Part shown: in pieces, positions 1 to 7,433 of the stretch
Numbering within the stretch: the stretch's first letter is position 1
Layout: every line of letters begins with the position of its first letter
NCBI GenBank assembly: GCA_036375215.1
Contig: DASUSH010000101.1
Location: 1 to 25,362, forward strand
DNA length: 25,362 nucleotides
Reading direction: 5' to 3'
Origin: DASUSH01 sp036375215
GTDB taxonomy: Bacteria > Actinomycetota > Thermoleophilia > Solirubrobacterales > 70-9
The notes under the pieces: generated by a model
Databases searched by the model: none
The model's input: only the letters and a program-made list of their open reading frames with translations
What the model was told of the DNA's origin: nothing
Program-made: the position numbers and the translations under genes

Positions 1-2
1 CC

Positions 3-266
3 GAGATCCTGACCGCGGCGCTCTCCGATTACGGCCTCGCGGAGGTCGTCGGCGGCCGCACCTACGGGAAGGGCACCTTCCAGGAGGTCATCCAGCTCGA
101 GAACGGCGGCGCCCTCGACCTGACCGTGGGGGAGTACCTCACCTCGGAGGACGTCTCCCTGGCCGGCAAGGGCATCAAGCCCGACGTCGAGGCCGAGGAC
201 CGGCCCAACACGAAGCCCGACGAGGGACTGGACATCGCCCTGGAAGAGCTGGCCGGGCAGCTCTGA
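3..266 (+). CDS. C-terminal processing peptidase, S41 family (3' end only)
   Basis: Only the last 87 residues are present; the gene enters from the left edge in frame 3 and stops at TGA 264-266. The visible part begins just after where the catalytic serine of S41 (CtpA/Prc) proteases lies, at the conserved Glu-Ile that follows it. It contains GGRTYGKGTFQ, whose Lys fits the general-base lysine of the Ser-Lys dyad about 25 residues after the serine. The segment ending KGIKPDVEAE is the usual family C-terminal strand, where 'G(I/V)xPDxxV' precedes the last helix. Members are periplasmic or cell-surface proteases that trim C-termini of exported proteins. The PDZ domain and signal sequence would lie outside the window. 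A palindromic repeat lies directly downstream and may double as its transcription end. Confidence 0.85.
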   Translation, partial: EILTAALSDYGLAEVVGGRTYGKGTFQEVIQLENGGALDLTVGEYLTSEDVSLAGKGIKPDVEAEDRPNTKPDEGLDIALEELAGQL

Positions 267-272
267 CCGACC

Positions 273-305
273 TGCCACCTGAGGGGTCAGACCCCCGAGG
301 TGGCA
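273..305. repeat. 33-bp REP-like palindrome (GGGGTCAGACCCC core)
   Basis: This is a near-perfect inverted repeat centred on A289. Outer arms TGCCACCT (273-280) and AGGTGGCA (298-305) and inner arms GGGGTC (283-288) and GACCCC (290-295) are exactly symmetric, with only two mismatched positions between them. It lies 7 bases after the peptidase stop codon and 22 bases before the RNase R start. Palindromes with a GGGGTC-N-GACCCC core are, to my knowledge, frequent dispersed elements in many bacterial genomes and resemble REP elements moved by Y1 (RAYT) transposases; no such gene is in the window. The RNA form would be a strong hairpin able to act as a terminator. Confidence 0.7.
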
Positions 306-314
306 CCCCACGCC

Positions 315-320
315 TAGGCT
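315..320 (+). promoter_or_regulatory. -10 box (TAGGCT) for a probable leaderless RNase R mRNA
   Basis: TAGGCT fits the TANNNT -10 consensus and ends exactly 6 bases before the GTG start at 327, so transcription would begin at or next to the start codon. There is no Shine-Dalgarno between them. No convincing -35 is seen because the palindrome occupies that position. Confidence 0.45.
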
Positions 321-326
321 CATCGC

Positions 327-2297
327 GTGAGCCAGCTCGTCTGCGTCGTCGAGAAGCGCGGCAAGTTCCGCGTCGCCGAGCCGATCTTCGAGCCGGGCCC
401 GCAGCTCGCCCTGCGCAAGGGCGAGGTCCGCCCGAGCGACGGCGAGATGGTGCTGGTCGAGCTCGAGCGCGACGGCGCGCGGCCGCTGCGCGAGCTCGGC
501 TCGCCGAAGGTCGCGCGCGACGTCGTCGAGGCGCTCCTCGCGGACCGGGGCGTCGAGCGCGGCTTCCGGCCGGTGGTCGAGACCGAGGCGACCGAGGCGC
601 CGGCGATCGCCCGCGAGGTCGGCCCGGCCCGCCGCGACCTGACCGAGCTCCCGACCTTCACCGTCGACCCGGTCACCGCCCGCGACTTCGACGACGCGGT
701 CTCGGCGGAGCGCAGCGGCGACGGCGTGCGCCTCTGGATCCACATCGCCGACGTCGCCGCCCACGTGCGGCCCGGCAGCGCGCTCGAGGCCGAGGCGTTC
801 GCCCGCGCGACCAGCACCTACGTCCCCGGCACGGTCGAGCCGATGCTGCCGCACGAGCTGAGCTCCGGCGCGTGCAGCCTCGTCCCCGGCGTCGAGCGGC
901 TCGCGGTCACGGCCGAGATCGACCTCTCGGGAAGCGGCGAGACCCAGCGCGCGTCCTTCTATCGCAGCCGGATCCGCTCGGACGTCCGCCTCTCCTACGA
1001 GGAGCTCGACGAGCACTTCGCGAACCGGGCGCGCCCCCCGGAGCCGATCGCCGAGCCGCTCGCCCTCGCCCGCGAGGCCGCCGCGGCGCTGCGCGCGCGG
1101 CGCCGGGGCGCGCTCGAGGTGAGCTCCGCCGAGCCCGAGTTCGAGTTCTCCGAGGGCGGCGACGTGATCGCCGGCCACGGCGTCGAGCAGACCGAGGCCC
1201 ACGGCCTGATCGAGCAGCTGATGGTGCTGGCCAACGAGCGCGTCGCCGACCACCTCGAGCGCCGCAAGGCGACGACGCTTTACCGCGTCCACGAGCAGCC
1301 CGACCCGGAGCGGATCGAGCTCCTCGTCGAGAAGCTCCACGCGCTCGAGATCCCGAGCCCGCCGCTGCCCGAGAAGCTCTCGCCGCAGCAGGCCGGTGAG
1401 CTCGCCGCCGAGGCGAGCCGCCTGGTCGCCCGCGAGGCCGAGCGCCGCGGCCACGGGGCCTACGCGTACGCCGGGCTCGTCCTGCGTTCGCTGAAGCAGG
1501 CCTACTACTCGGAGAGGAACCTCGGCCACGCGGGCCTCGGCAGCCCCGCCTACACGCACTTCACCTCGCCGATCCGGCGCTTCCCCGACCTGATCGCGCA
1601 CCGCGCCCTGCTCGCCTCGATCTCCGCCGGGGAGGAGGAGCCCGATCCGGAGCACGTGCGAGAGGCCGGCTGGCACAGCTCCGAGCGCGAGCGCGAGGCC
1701 GCGCGGCTCGAGCGCGACGCCGACGACGTATGCGCCGCCTTCCTTTTGCGCCGCGAGCTCTTCGAGCGCTCCTGGCAGGCCGAGTTCGAGGGCGAGGTCT
1801 CCGGGCTGGTGGGCGCCGGCGCCTTCGTCCGCTTCGGCGGCGAGCTCGCCGACGTCTACGAGGGCTTCCTGCCCGCCCGCGAGTGGGGCGGGCGTGAGTA
1901 CTTCCAGCTCGACCGGTCGGAGACCGCCCTCGTCGGCCGCCGCAGCGGCAGCCGGCTGCGGATCGGCGACCCCGTCAAGGTCCGCGTCAACAAGATCGAG
2001 ACGGCGCGCGGTCGCGTCGACCTGCTCCCGGGCGGCGAGGTGGCGGAGGCCGAGGCGGTGCGCGCGCGGGCGCGCGGGATGAAGGGCAGGGGGAAGCCCG
2101 GCCCCGCGAGCGGGAAGCCGGGCCGGGCCAAGCCGAAGCAGAAGGGCAAGAAGAAGGATCCCGGCAAGGGAAAGGGCAAGAAGGATCCCGGCAAGGGAAA
2201 GGGCAAGAACAAGGGCAAGCCGAAGCCGAAGGGCAAGGGCGGCGGCAAGCAGAAGCGCGGCCGTAGCGGCGGCAAGCCCCGTGGTAGGAAGACCTGA
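327..2297 (+). CDS. rnr: RNase R-type 3'-5' exoribonuclease (RNB domain, S1 domain, Lys/Gly-rich tail)
   Basis: This is a 656-residue cytoplasmic exoribonuclease of the RNase II/R family that degrades RNA from the 3' end. About 100 N-terminal residues form a short cold-shock-like region. The RNB catalytic domain follows, with the metal-binding motif DPVTARDFDDA (about 113-124) carrying the catalytic aspartates, and the conserved YTHFTSPIRRFPDL motif near 408-421. An S1 RNA-binding domain spans about 485-572. The last 80 residues are a basic low-complexity tail of Lys, Gly and Pro, longer than needed for catalysis and containing a perfect 27-bp duplication. Basic tails in RNase R are known to help with structured RNA and ribosome contact. 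It lies 6 bases upstream of smpB; RNase R and SmpB work together in trans-translation. The GTG start at 327 is supported by the TAGGCT box and by codon bias beginning there. Confidence 0.92.
   Translation: MSQLVCVVEKRGKFRVAEPIFEPGPQLALRKGEVRPSDGEMVLVELERDGARPLRELGSPKVARDVVEALLADRGVERGFRPVVETEATEAPAIAREVGPARRDLTELPTFTVDPVTARDFDDAVSAERSGDGVRLWIHIADVAAHVRPGSALEAEAFARATSTYVPGTVEPMLPHELSSGACSLVPGVERLAVTAEIDLSGSGETQRASFYRSRIRSDVRLSYEELDEHFANRARPPEPIAEPLALAREAAAALRARRRGALEVSSAEPEFEFSEGGDVIAGHGVEQTEAHGLIEQLMVLANERVADHLERRKATTLYRVHEQPDPERIELLVEKLHALEIPSPPLPEKLSPQQAGELAAEASRLVAREAERRGHGAYAYAGLVLRSLKQAYYSERNLGHAGLGSPAYTHFTSPIRRFPDLIAHRALLASISAGEEEPDPEHVREAGWHSSEREREAARLERDADDVCAAFLLRRELFERSWQAEFEGEVSGLVGAGAFVRFGGELADVYEGFLPAREWGGREYFQLDRSETALVGRRSGSRLRIGDPVKVRVNKIETARGRVDLLPGGEVAEAEAVRARARGMKGRGKPGPASGKPGRAKPKQKGKKKDPGKGKGKKDPGKGKGKNKGKPKPKGKGGGKQKRGRSGGKPRGRKT
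2154..2207 (+). repeat. Perfect 27-bp tandem duplication in the RNase R tail
   Basis: Two identical 27-bp units lie head to tail at 2154-2180 and 2181-2207, each encoding the nonapeptide KDPGKGKGK. The copies are identical at synonymous positions, so the duplication looks recent. It lengthens the basic tail of the exoribonuclease in frame by 9 residues. Confidence 0.9.
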
Positions 2298-2303
2298 TCG
2301 CTG

Positions 2304-2783
2304 ATGGCGAAGAAGGGCAAGAAGCGCAAGGCGGCCGCGGGCGACGTCGCCACCAACCGCCAGGCGCGGCACCGGTACGAGTTCGTCGAGACCTTCGAGG
2401 CGGGGATCGAGCTGGTCGGGACCGAGGTGAAGTCGCTGCGCGCCGGAAACGTGCAGATCCGCGACGCCTACGCGGTGATCGAGGACGGCGAGGCCTGGCT
2501 GCGCAACCTGTACATCGCGCCGTACGAGCCCGCGCTCGACAACCACGATCCGGACCGGCCCCGCAAGCTGCTCCTGCATCGCTACGAGATCGAGCGCCTG
2601 ATCGGGCGCTCGCAGCGCAAGGGGCTCACGCTGATCCCCACGCGCATCTACTTCAAGGGCTCGCGCGCGAAGGTCGAGCTCGCGCTCGCCCGCGGCAAGG
2701 AGCAGCGCGACCGTCGCCGGGAGATCGCCGAGCGCGACGTGCGGCGCGACGTCGAGCGCGAGCTGAGGGAGCGAAATCGCTGA
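2304..2783 (+). CDS. smpB: SsrA-binding protein SmpB
   Basis: The 159-residue product is the small basic RNA-binding protein that brings alanyl-tmRNA to stalled ribosomes. Family features are the early NRQARHRYEFVETFEAGI segment, the highly conserved LVGTEVKSLRAG motif, LRNLYIAPYE, and the RKLLLHRYEI strand followed by KGLTLIPTRIYFKG. The C-terminal basic helix (about 125-159, alternating Arg/Lys/Glu) is the part that enters the mRNA channel. Length is typical of the family (about 150-160). The gene starts at ATG 2304, 6 bases after the RNase R stop, so the two are almost certainly co-transcribed. The ssrA (tmRNA) gene often lies next to smpB, but I see none in this window. Confidence 0.96.
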   Translation: MAKKGKKRKAAAGDVATNRQARHRYEFVETFEAGIELVGTEVKSLRAGNVQIRDAYAVIEDGEAWLRNLYIAPYEPALDNHDPDRPRKLLLHRYEIERLIGRSQRKGLTLIPTRIYFKGSRAKVELALARGKEQRDRRREIAERDVRRDVERELRERNR

Positions 2784-2784
2784 T

Positions 2785-2808
2785 CCGGTCCGTTCACGGA
2801 CGGTCCGG
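2785..2808 (+). terminator. Possible hairpin terminator after smpB
   Basis: An imperfect hairpin with a CCGG/CCGG outer stem, one T-T mismatch and a CCGT/ACGG inner stem starts 2 bases after the smpB stop. No T-tract follows, so at best it is an actinobacterial-type terminator or a pause site in the leader of the next gene. Confidence 0.35.
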
Positions 2809-2869
2809 TGGCATCATTTGAAGGCGTCCTTTCAGCAACCGCGGCCAAGTGCTGCGAGGATCACGCACG

Positions 2870-5071
2870 ATGGGTTCGTTCAGGCTCGAGTCTTCGAAGC
2901 GCAAGAAGAGGAAACAGGAGGAGGAGGCGGCGAAGGCCGCGGCTCAGGCCGCGCCCGGAGCGCCGGGACCCCCGGGGAGCGTTCCCCCGCCCGGGCCGCC
3001 CGGAGCGACCCCGCCGCCGGGACCCCCCGGCGTGACCCCGCCGCCGCAGTCCGCGCCCGGTTCGCCGGCGCCTGACCCTGCCGCGCCCGGCACCGCTCCC
3101 CTCGGCGCTCCCCAGCCCGATCCGGGCGCGACCGAGTCTGCCGCCGGCCCTCCCGGCGCGTCCGCTCCGGCGCAGTCGCCCCCGGCCGGCACGCCGCCCG
3201 CCCCGACCCCCGGCTCCGACTGGGCGCCGCCGCCCGTCCCGGACCCGGCCGCGCCCGTCGCGGCCCCGCCCGGCGCGCAGCCGGTCCCGCCCGGCGCACC
3301 CCCCGCGCCGGGAGCGCCGCCCGCCGCCGGAGCTCCGACCGCGGCCCAGCCGCAGCTCGCCGGCGAGTCCGAGAAGGACAGGAAGAAGCGCGAGCGGGCC
3401 CAGCGCAAGGCGCTGAGGGAGCAGCAGCGCGCCGCCAAGCGCGCCGAGCGCGCGCAGCAGCGGGCGGCGAAGTCACCAGACAGGCAGCAGGCCCAGAGCG
3501 AGCGCCAGCGAGCCGTCGCCGAACGCAAGGCCCAGCGCGACGAGCAGCGCGCGGCGAAGAAGGCCGAGCGCGAGCAGAAGCGCCAGGCCCGGATCGCCCA
3601 GCGCCAGGCGAAGCAGGCCGAGGCGCGGGCGAAGAAGGAGGCGAAGAAGGCGCAGAAGGCCGGCGCGGCGGCACCGGCCGCGCAACAGGCCCAGGCGCCC
3701 GGCGCCCCCGTCGCGCCGGGTGCGCCCGCGGCGCCCGGTGCCCCGGCAGCGCCCGTTTCTCCGGTCACTCCGCAGGGCTCTTCCGCGCAGCGCGCCGGGC
3801 TCTCCGAGGCCGTCGCCGCGGCGAGTGCCTCCGGGCCGGCCCCGCCGGCCCCGGCCCCGCCGCCGGCAGCCCCCGAGCCTTCGACCGAGGTCGAGCCGCC
3901 CCCGGCCCCGCCGCCGACCCCCGCCCCGGCGGGCACGGCGCCGGTGCCGGACCCCGGCCAGCCCCACGGCGAGGGCGCGGCGGAGGCGCCGATCGCGGAG
4001 GGGATCGCCCCCGCCGGGCACGAGCCGGCGGCGCCCACCGCGCCAGCGCCCGTGCCGACCGACGCGATCGAGGCCGAGGCGCTCGCGAAGCTCGAGGCGG
4101 CCGAGCTCGAGGCGGACGAGGAGAAGATCCGCGAGGAGGAGGAGCGCATCCGCGCCGAGGCCGAGCGCCGGATCCAGGAGATGGAGCAGCTTCAGCGCCA
4201 GGCCGAGGAGCGGGTCGAGGAGGCGCGCGGCCGCGCCGACGACCGCCTTCAGGCCGCCGAGCACGCGAGCCGCGAGGCCGAGGAGCGGGCGCGCTCGATC
4301 GAGCAGGAGGGCCTCGAGGAGCACGACTCGCTGCTCGCCGACCTGCGCGAGGCCGAGCGCCAGCTCGAGGAGCGCCGCCAGCAGGAGCGCAACCTCGCCG
4401 AGGAGCTCGCCGCGACCGAGCAGCAGCTCGCCGAGGAGCAGAAGCGGACCGAGCAGGCGCTGGTCCAGGCGACCCAGCGGCTCGAGGAGATCGAGTCCCG
4501 CGCCGCCGAGGCGGAGTCCCGCGCCGCGCGCGCCGAGCGCCTCGCCGAGATCCGCACCCGCGAGGTCGAGCGCGAGCGCAAGCTGCGCGAGATGCTGACG
4601 AGGATCGACGAAGCCGAGTCACGCGCCCAGGCCGCCGAGGACCGGGTCCGCTCCGCCGTCCGCGAGATCGGCCGCCGCTCGGACCCCGAAGCCGAGCCCG
4701 CGCCAGCCGAGCCCGAGGCGCCGCCCGCGGCCAAGCCCGAGCCCAAGGCGAGCTCCGAGTCCCCGGCCGCCCCGTCCGCGGCCTCTCCGGAGCCGTCGGA
4801 GCCGCCCGAGCCCGCTGCGGCCGTGCCCGGCTCCTTCGGCGACGAGGGCCAGGACCCCGGCGCGATCCAGGCGCCCGCCGGCGGCCCGATCAACATCAAC
4901 GACGCCGACTACGACGACCTACGGAGCCTGAAGCTCTCGGTCACCCAGACCGGCCGCGTCCTCGCCCATCGCGAGCGCGCCGGCGGCTTCACGTCGCTCG
5001 ACGAGCTCGACCAGATCCCGGGCTTCCCCCGGACCTTCCTCGACGAGCTCAAGCGCCACCTGACGGTCTAG
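2870..5071 (+). CDS. Pro/Ala-rich coiled-coil protein with C-terminal helix-hairpin-helix domain
   Basis: This 733-residue protein has unknown function. ATG 2870 is preferred over an in-frame GTG at 2849 because GAGGA lies 9 bases before it. There is no signal peptide or membrane segment. Order: basic start (SFRLESSKRKKRK); Pro/Gly/Ala-rich disordered region (about 25-165); Lys/Arg/Gln-rich helical region with recurring QRxAKxAER units (165-263); second Pro/Ala linker (265-400); long Glu/Arg coiled coil (404-600); acidic Pro/Ala linker (615-670); and a ComEA/PsbU-like helix-hairpin-helix domain at 671-733 (ININDADYDDL, RERAGGFTSLDEL, IPGFP). HhH domains bind DNA non-specifically or mediate protein contacts. 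The layout suggests a cytoplasmic scaffold or DNA-associated filament protein; that is inference. It ends tail to tail with the next gene, sharing a CTAG. Confidence 0.8.
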   Translation: MGSFRLESSKRKKRKQEEEAAKAAAQAAPGAPGPPGSVPPPGPPGATPPPGPPGVTPPPQSAPGSPAPDPAAPGTAPLGAPQPDPGATESAAGPPGASAPAQSPPAGTPPAPTPGSDWAPPPVPDPAAPVAAPPGAQPVPPGAPPAPGAPPAAGAPTAAQPQLAGESEKDRKKRERAQRKALREQQRAAKRAERAQQRAAKSPDRQQAQSERQRAVAERKAQRDEQRAAKKAEREQKRQARIAQRQAKQAEARAKKEAKKAQKAGAAAPAAQQAQAPGAPVAPGAPAAPGAPAAPVSPVTPQGSSAQRAGLSEAVAAASASGPAPPAPAPPPAAPEPSTEVEPPPAPPPTPAPAGTAPVPDPGQPHGEGAAEAPIAEGIAPAGHEPAAPTAPAPVPTDAIEAEALAKLEAAELEADEEKIREEEERIRAEAERRIQEMEQLQRQAEERVEEARGRADDRLQAAEHASREAEERARSIEQEGLEEHDSLLADLREAERQLEERRQQERNLAEELAATEQQLAEEQKRTEQALVQATQRLEEIESRAAEAESRAARAERLAEIRTREVERERKLREMLTRIDEAESRAQAAEDRVRSAVREIGRRSDPEAEPAPAEPEAPPAAKPEPKASSESPAAPSAASPEPSEPPEPAAAVPGSFGDEGQDPGAIQAPAGGPININDADYDDLRSLKLSVTQTGRVLAHRERAGGFTSLDELDQIPGFPRTFLDELKRHLTV

Positions 5072-6435
5072 AGCCCGTACTCCTCCATCAGCTTCAGCCA
5101 GACCTCGCTGCGGCTCGGGTAGGAGGGAACCGCGTGCCAGAGGCGGTCGAGCGGCACCTCGCCGAGAACGGCGATCGTCGCGGCGTGCAGCCACTCGCCG
5201 GTCTCGGCCCCGACGAAGGTGGCGCCCACGATCACGCGCCGTGACTCGTCGACCACGATCCGGCTGGTGCCCGGGACGCCCTTGCCGACGAAGCTCGCGC
5301 CCGCGGTGCCCGAGCTCTCGACGTCGACCGCGCGGGCGTCGATGCCCGCCTCCCTCGCCTCCTCGAGCGTCTTGCCCACCGCCGCGACCTGCGGCTCGGT
5401 GAAGACGATCTGCGGGACCCCGTAGCGGTCGGCGGTCGCCTCGACGTCCTTGCCGGCGACGTGGTCGGCGCACAGCCGGCCCTGGTACTTGCCCATGTGG
5501 GTGAGCAGGGCGCGCCCGTTCACGTCGCCGATCGCGTACAGCCAGTCGGAGCCGTCCACCCGCATCTGGTCGTCGACCTCGAGGTAGCCGTCGGGCTCGA
5601 TGCCGACGCTCTCCAGGCCGATGCCGTCGACCCGGGCCCGGCGCCCGACGGCGACGAGCAGCGTCGAGCCGCTGACGGTGTCGCCACCCTCGAGCTCGAT
5701 CGTGATCTCGCCGCCCTCGGAGCGGACCGAGCGCGCCTGCGAGTCGACGCGGACGTCGACGCCGAAGCCGCGCAGGCCGTCGGCGACCTGCTCGCTCGCG
5801 AACTCCTCGTTCTTGCCCAGGATCCGCGGCGCGCCCTCGACCAGGACGACGTCGGCCCCGAACGTGCGGTAGGCCTGCGCCATCTCGACGCCCACCGCGC
5901 CACCGCCGAGGACGAGCAGGCTCTCGGGAACCGAGCGGGCGCCGGCCGCCTCGCGGTTCGTCCAGTACTCGACCGAGTCGAGCCCGTCGATCGGGGGGAT
6001 CGCGGCCGTCGAGCCGGTCGCGAGCGCGACCGCTTTGCGCGCGGCGAGGACGTCGTCGCCGACCCTCACGCGCCGCTCGCCGTCGAGCTCGGCGTCGCCC
6101 CTGAAGAGCTCGATCCCCTTCTTCTCGAGCCAGGGGAGCTGGCCGGAGTCGTCCCAGTCGCTGGTGACCTCGGTACGGCGCGCCAGCGTCGCCTCGGGGT
6201 CGATTTCGCCGGTCACGGCCTGCGCCGCACCCGGCACCCGCCGAACCTCGGCGAGCGCCTCGGCGGGGCGCAGGAGCGCCTTCGATGGCATGCAGGCGTA
6301 GTAGGAGCACTCGCCGCCGACCAGCTCGTGCTCGACGATCGCCGTCTCCAGCCCGGCGTCGGCGGCGCGCCCCGCGCAGACCTCCCCGGTCGACCCGGCC
6401 CCGATCACGACGAAGTCGAACTCGCGCTCGGCCAC
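5068..6435 (-). CDS. FAD-dependent pyridine nucleotide-disulfide oxidoreductase (Lpd/mercuric reductase-like)
   Basis: The 455-residue product is a class I flavoprotein disulfide reductase. The FAD-binding GAGSTG motif is at about 12-17, and the redox-active pair is C43-x4-C48 in GGECSYYACMPSK. A second Rossmann motif for NAD(P)H (LGGGAVGVEMAQAY) lies near 175. The C-terminal dimerisation domain ends in HAVPSYPSRSE, giving the His-Glu pair of the family. The substrate cannot be read from sequence: no lipoyl-dependent dehydrogenase genes are adjacent and there is no N-terminal heavy-metal domain, so 'dihydrolipoamide dehydrogenase' would be over-specific. The GTG start at 6435 lies 7 bases after a TAGGTT box with no Shine-Dalgarno, suggesting a leaderless mRNA. 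The M50 protease gene ends 10 bases upstream on the same strand. Confidence 0.88.
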   Translation of the reverse strand: MAEREFDFVVIGAGSTGEVCAGRAADAGLETAIVEHELVGGECSYYACMPSKALLRPAEALAEVRRVPGAAQAVTGEIDPEATLARRTEVTSDWDDSGQLPWLEKKGIELFRGDAELDGERRVRVGDDVLAARKAVALATGSTAAIPPIDGLDSVEYWTNREAAGARSVPESLLVLGGGAVGVEMAQAYRTFGADVVLVEGAPRILGKNEEFASEQVADGLRGFGVDVRVDSQARSVRSEGGEITIELEGGDTVSGSTLLVAVGRRARVDGIGLESVGIEPDGYLEVDDQMRVDGSDWLYAIGDVNGRALLTHMGKYQGRLCADHVAGKDVEATADRYGVPQIVFTEPQVAAVGKTLEEAREAGIDARAVDVESSGTAGASFVGKGVPGTSRIVVDESRRVIVGATFVGAETGEWLHAATIAVLGEVPLDRLWHAVPSYPSRSEVWLKLMEEYGL

Positions 6436-6442
6436 CGCTCGG

Positions 6443-6448
6443 AACCTA
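6443..6448 (-). promoter_or_regulatory. -10 box (TAGGTT) overlapping the M50 stop codon
   Basis: On the minus strand TAGGTT ends 7 bases before the GTG start at 6435. Its first three bases are the TAG stop codon of the M50 protease gene. The layout predicts a leaderless transcript for the oxidoreductase, separate from any read-through from the protease gene. Confidence 0.4.
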
Positions 6449-7345
6449 CACCGAGGAGAGGCTCCGCTCGAGGAAGGTCTCCGAGACGCCGATCGTGAGC
6501 GCGACCGCGAGGCCGATGTAGACGGCGGCGACGATCGCGCGGGAGCGCGGCGAAATCGCGTGGTAGGCCCGTCCCTCGGGGGTGTTGCGGTTCTTGAAGC
6601 GGCGCCAGGTCTCGATCCCGCCGAAGACCAGGACGAGGATCAGGATCGGGTTCGGGAAGAAGAAGAAGAGCGCGACGAGCGCGGCGTAGCCGGCGATCCA
6701 GACCCACGGGCTGAGCGCGGCCATCGCCCGGCCGCCGTCGAGCGGCAGCACGGGCAGCAGGTTCAGGAGGTTGAGGAAGAACCCGACGTAGGCGAGCGCC
6801 TGCCAGAACGGCTCGCCGGTCGCAAGCCAGATCCCGAGCGGGACCAGTGACGCGACGGTGCCGAGGATCGGCCCGGCGAGGCCGACGCGGGCCTCGGCGG
6901 CGGCGTCGTCGCCCATCGACTTGGCTGCGATCACGGCGCCGAGGAAGGGGATGAACATCGGCGCCGACGCCTTCACGCCCTCGCGGCGAAGCTGGATGAC
7001 ATGGCCGAGCTCGTGGACGAGCAGCAGCAGGACGAAGCCGACCGCGAACTTCCAGCCCCAGATCAGCGCGTACGCGGCGATCGAGACCAGCATCGAGGCC
7101 GATGTGGTGAACAGCTTGAGCTTCGGCAGGAGCAGGAGGACCGCCTTCAGCTTCGCCCCGAACTTGAGCAGGATGAGGCCGACCGCCACGAGCGGGCCGG
7201 CGAGCCTGCGGCCGGCGGACTTCCAGCCCGGCTCGGGATGGATCGGCCGGTGCTCCGGGGCCTCGGCGGGAAGGTGGTCGGGCTCGGGGGCGGGCTCGCG
7301 CCACGCCGGCTCGAAGCCGATCGGATGGCGGGGAGTGTGCTCCAT
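6446..7345 (-). CDS. M50 family site-2-type membrane metalloprotease
   Basis: The 299-residue integral membrane protein has the zinc-binding HELGH motif at 111-115, inside the hydrophobic segment VGFVLLLLVHELGHVI, and the third-ligand motif NLLPVLPLDGGR with Asp about 203. These define the M50/S2P intramembrane protease fold (SpoIVFB-like subgroup, without a PDZ domain). Several membrane segments are visible (about 48-62, 85-112, 132-142, 155-175, 183-200, 212-240 and a last one near 270-290). A 45-residue Pro/His/Glu-rich cytoplasmic leader precedes them. Such proteases often cleave membrane-bound anti-sigma factors or transcription factors; the substrate here is unknown. ATG 7345 has only a distant AGGA. 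The gene is divergent from the USP-UbiB gene across an AT-rich 25-base island (about 7359-7384), the likely promoter zone. Confidence 0.9.
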   Translation of the reverse strand: MEHTPRHPIGFEPAWREPAPEPDHLPAEAPEHRPIHPEPGWKSAGRRLAGPLVAVGLILLKFGAKLKAVLLLLPKLKLFTTSASMLVSIAAYALIWGWKFAVGFVLLLLVHELGHVIQLRREGVKASAPMFIPFLGAVIAAKSMGDDAAAEARVGLAGPILGTVASLVPLGIWLATGEPFWQALAYVGFFLNLLNLLPVLPLDGGRAMAALSPWVWIAGYAALVALFFFFPNPILILVLVFGGIETWRRFKNRNTPEGRAYHAISPRSRAIVAAVYIGLAVALTIGVSETFLERSLSSV

Positions 7346-7421
7346 ATCAGAGATGGTGTCCTACTTTACTTATTGCAGTATTAAGCTCCGCGCGGGCCGC
7401 CGAGCCTCCGTCGATCCGCAC

Positions 7422-7427
7422 TAAGCT
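7422..7427 (+). promoter_or_regulatory. -10 box (TAAGCT) for a leaderless USP-UbiB mRNA
   Basis: TAAGCT fits TANNNT and nearly matches the RNase R box TAGGCT. It also contains the in-frame TAA that bounds the reading frame. Six bases later comes ATC 7434, exactly the spacing seen between TAGGCT and the RNase R GTG. Confidence 0.4.
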
Positions 7428-7433
7428 CGCCCG

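Noticed and set aside
2784..2869. ssrA (tmRNA) gene next to smpB
   Set aside because: The gap is only 86 bases and shows no tRNA-like ends or tag reading frame.
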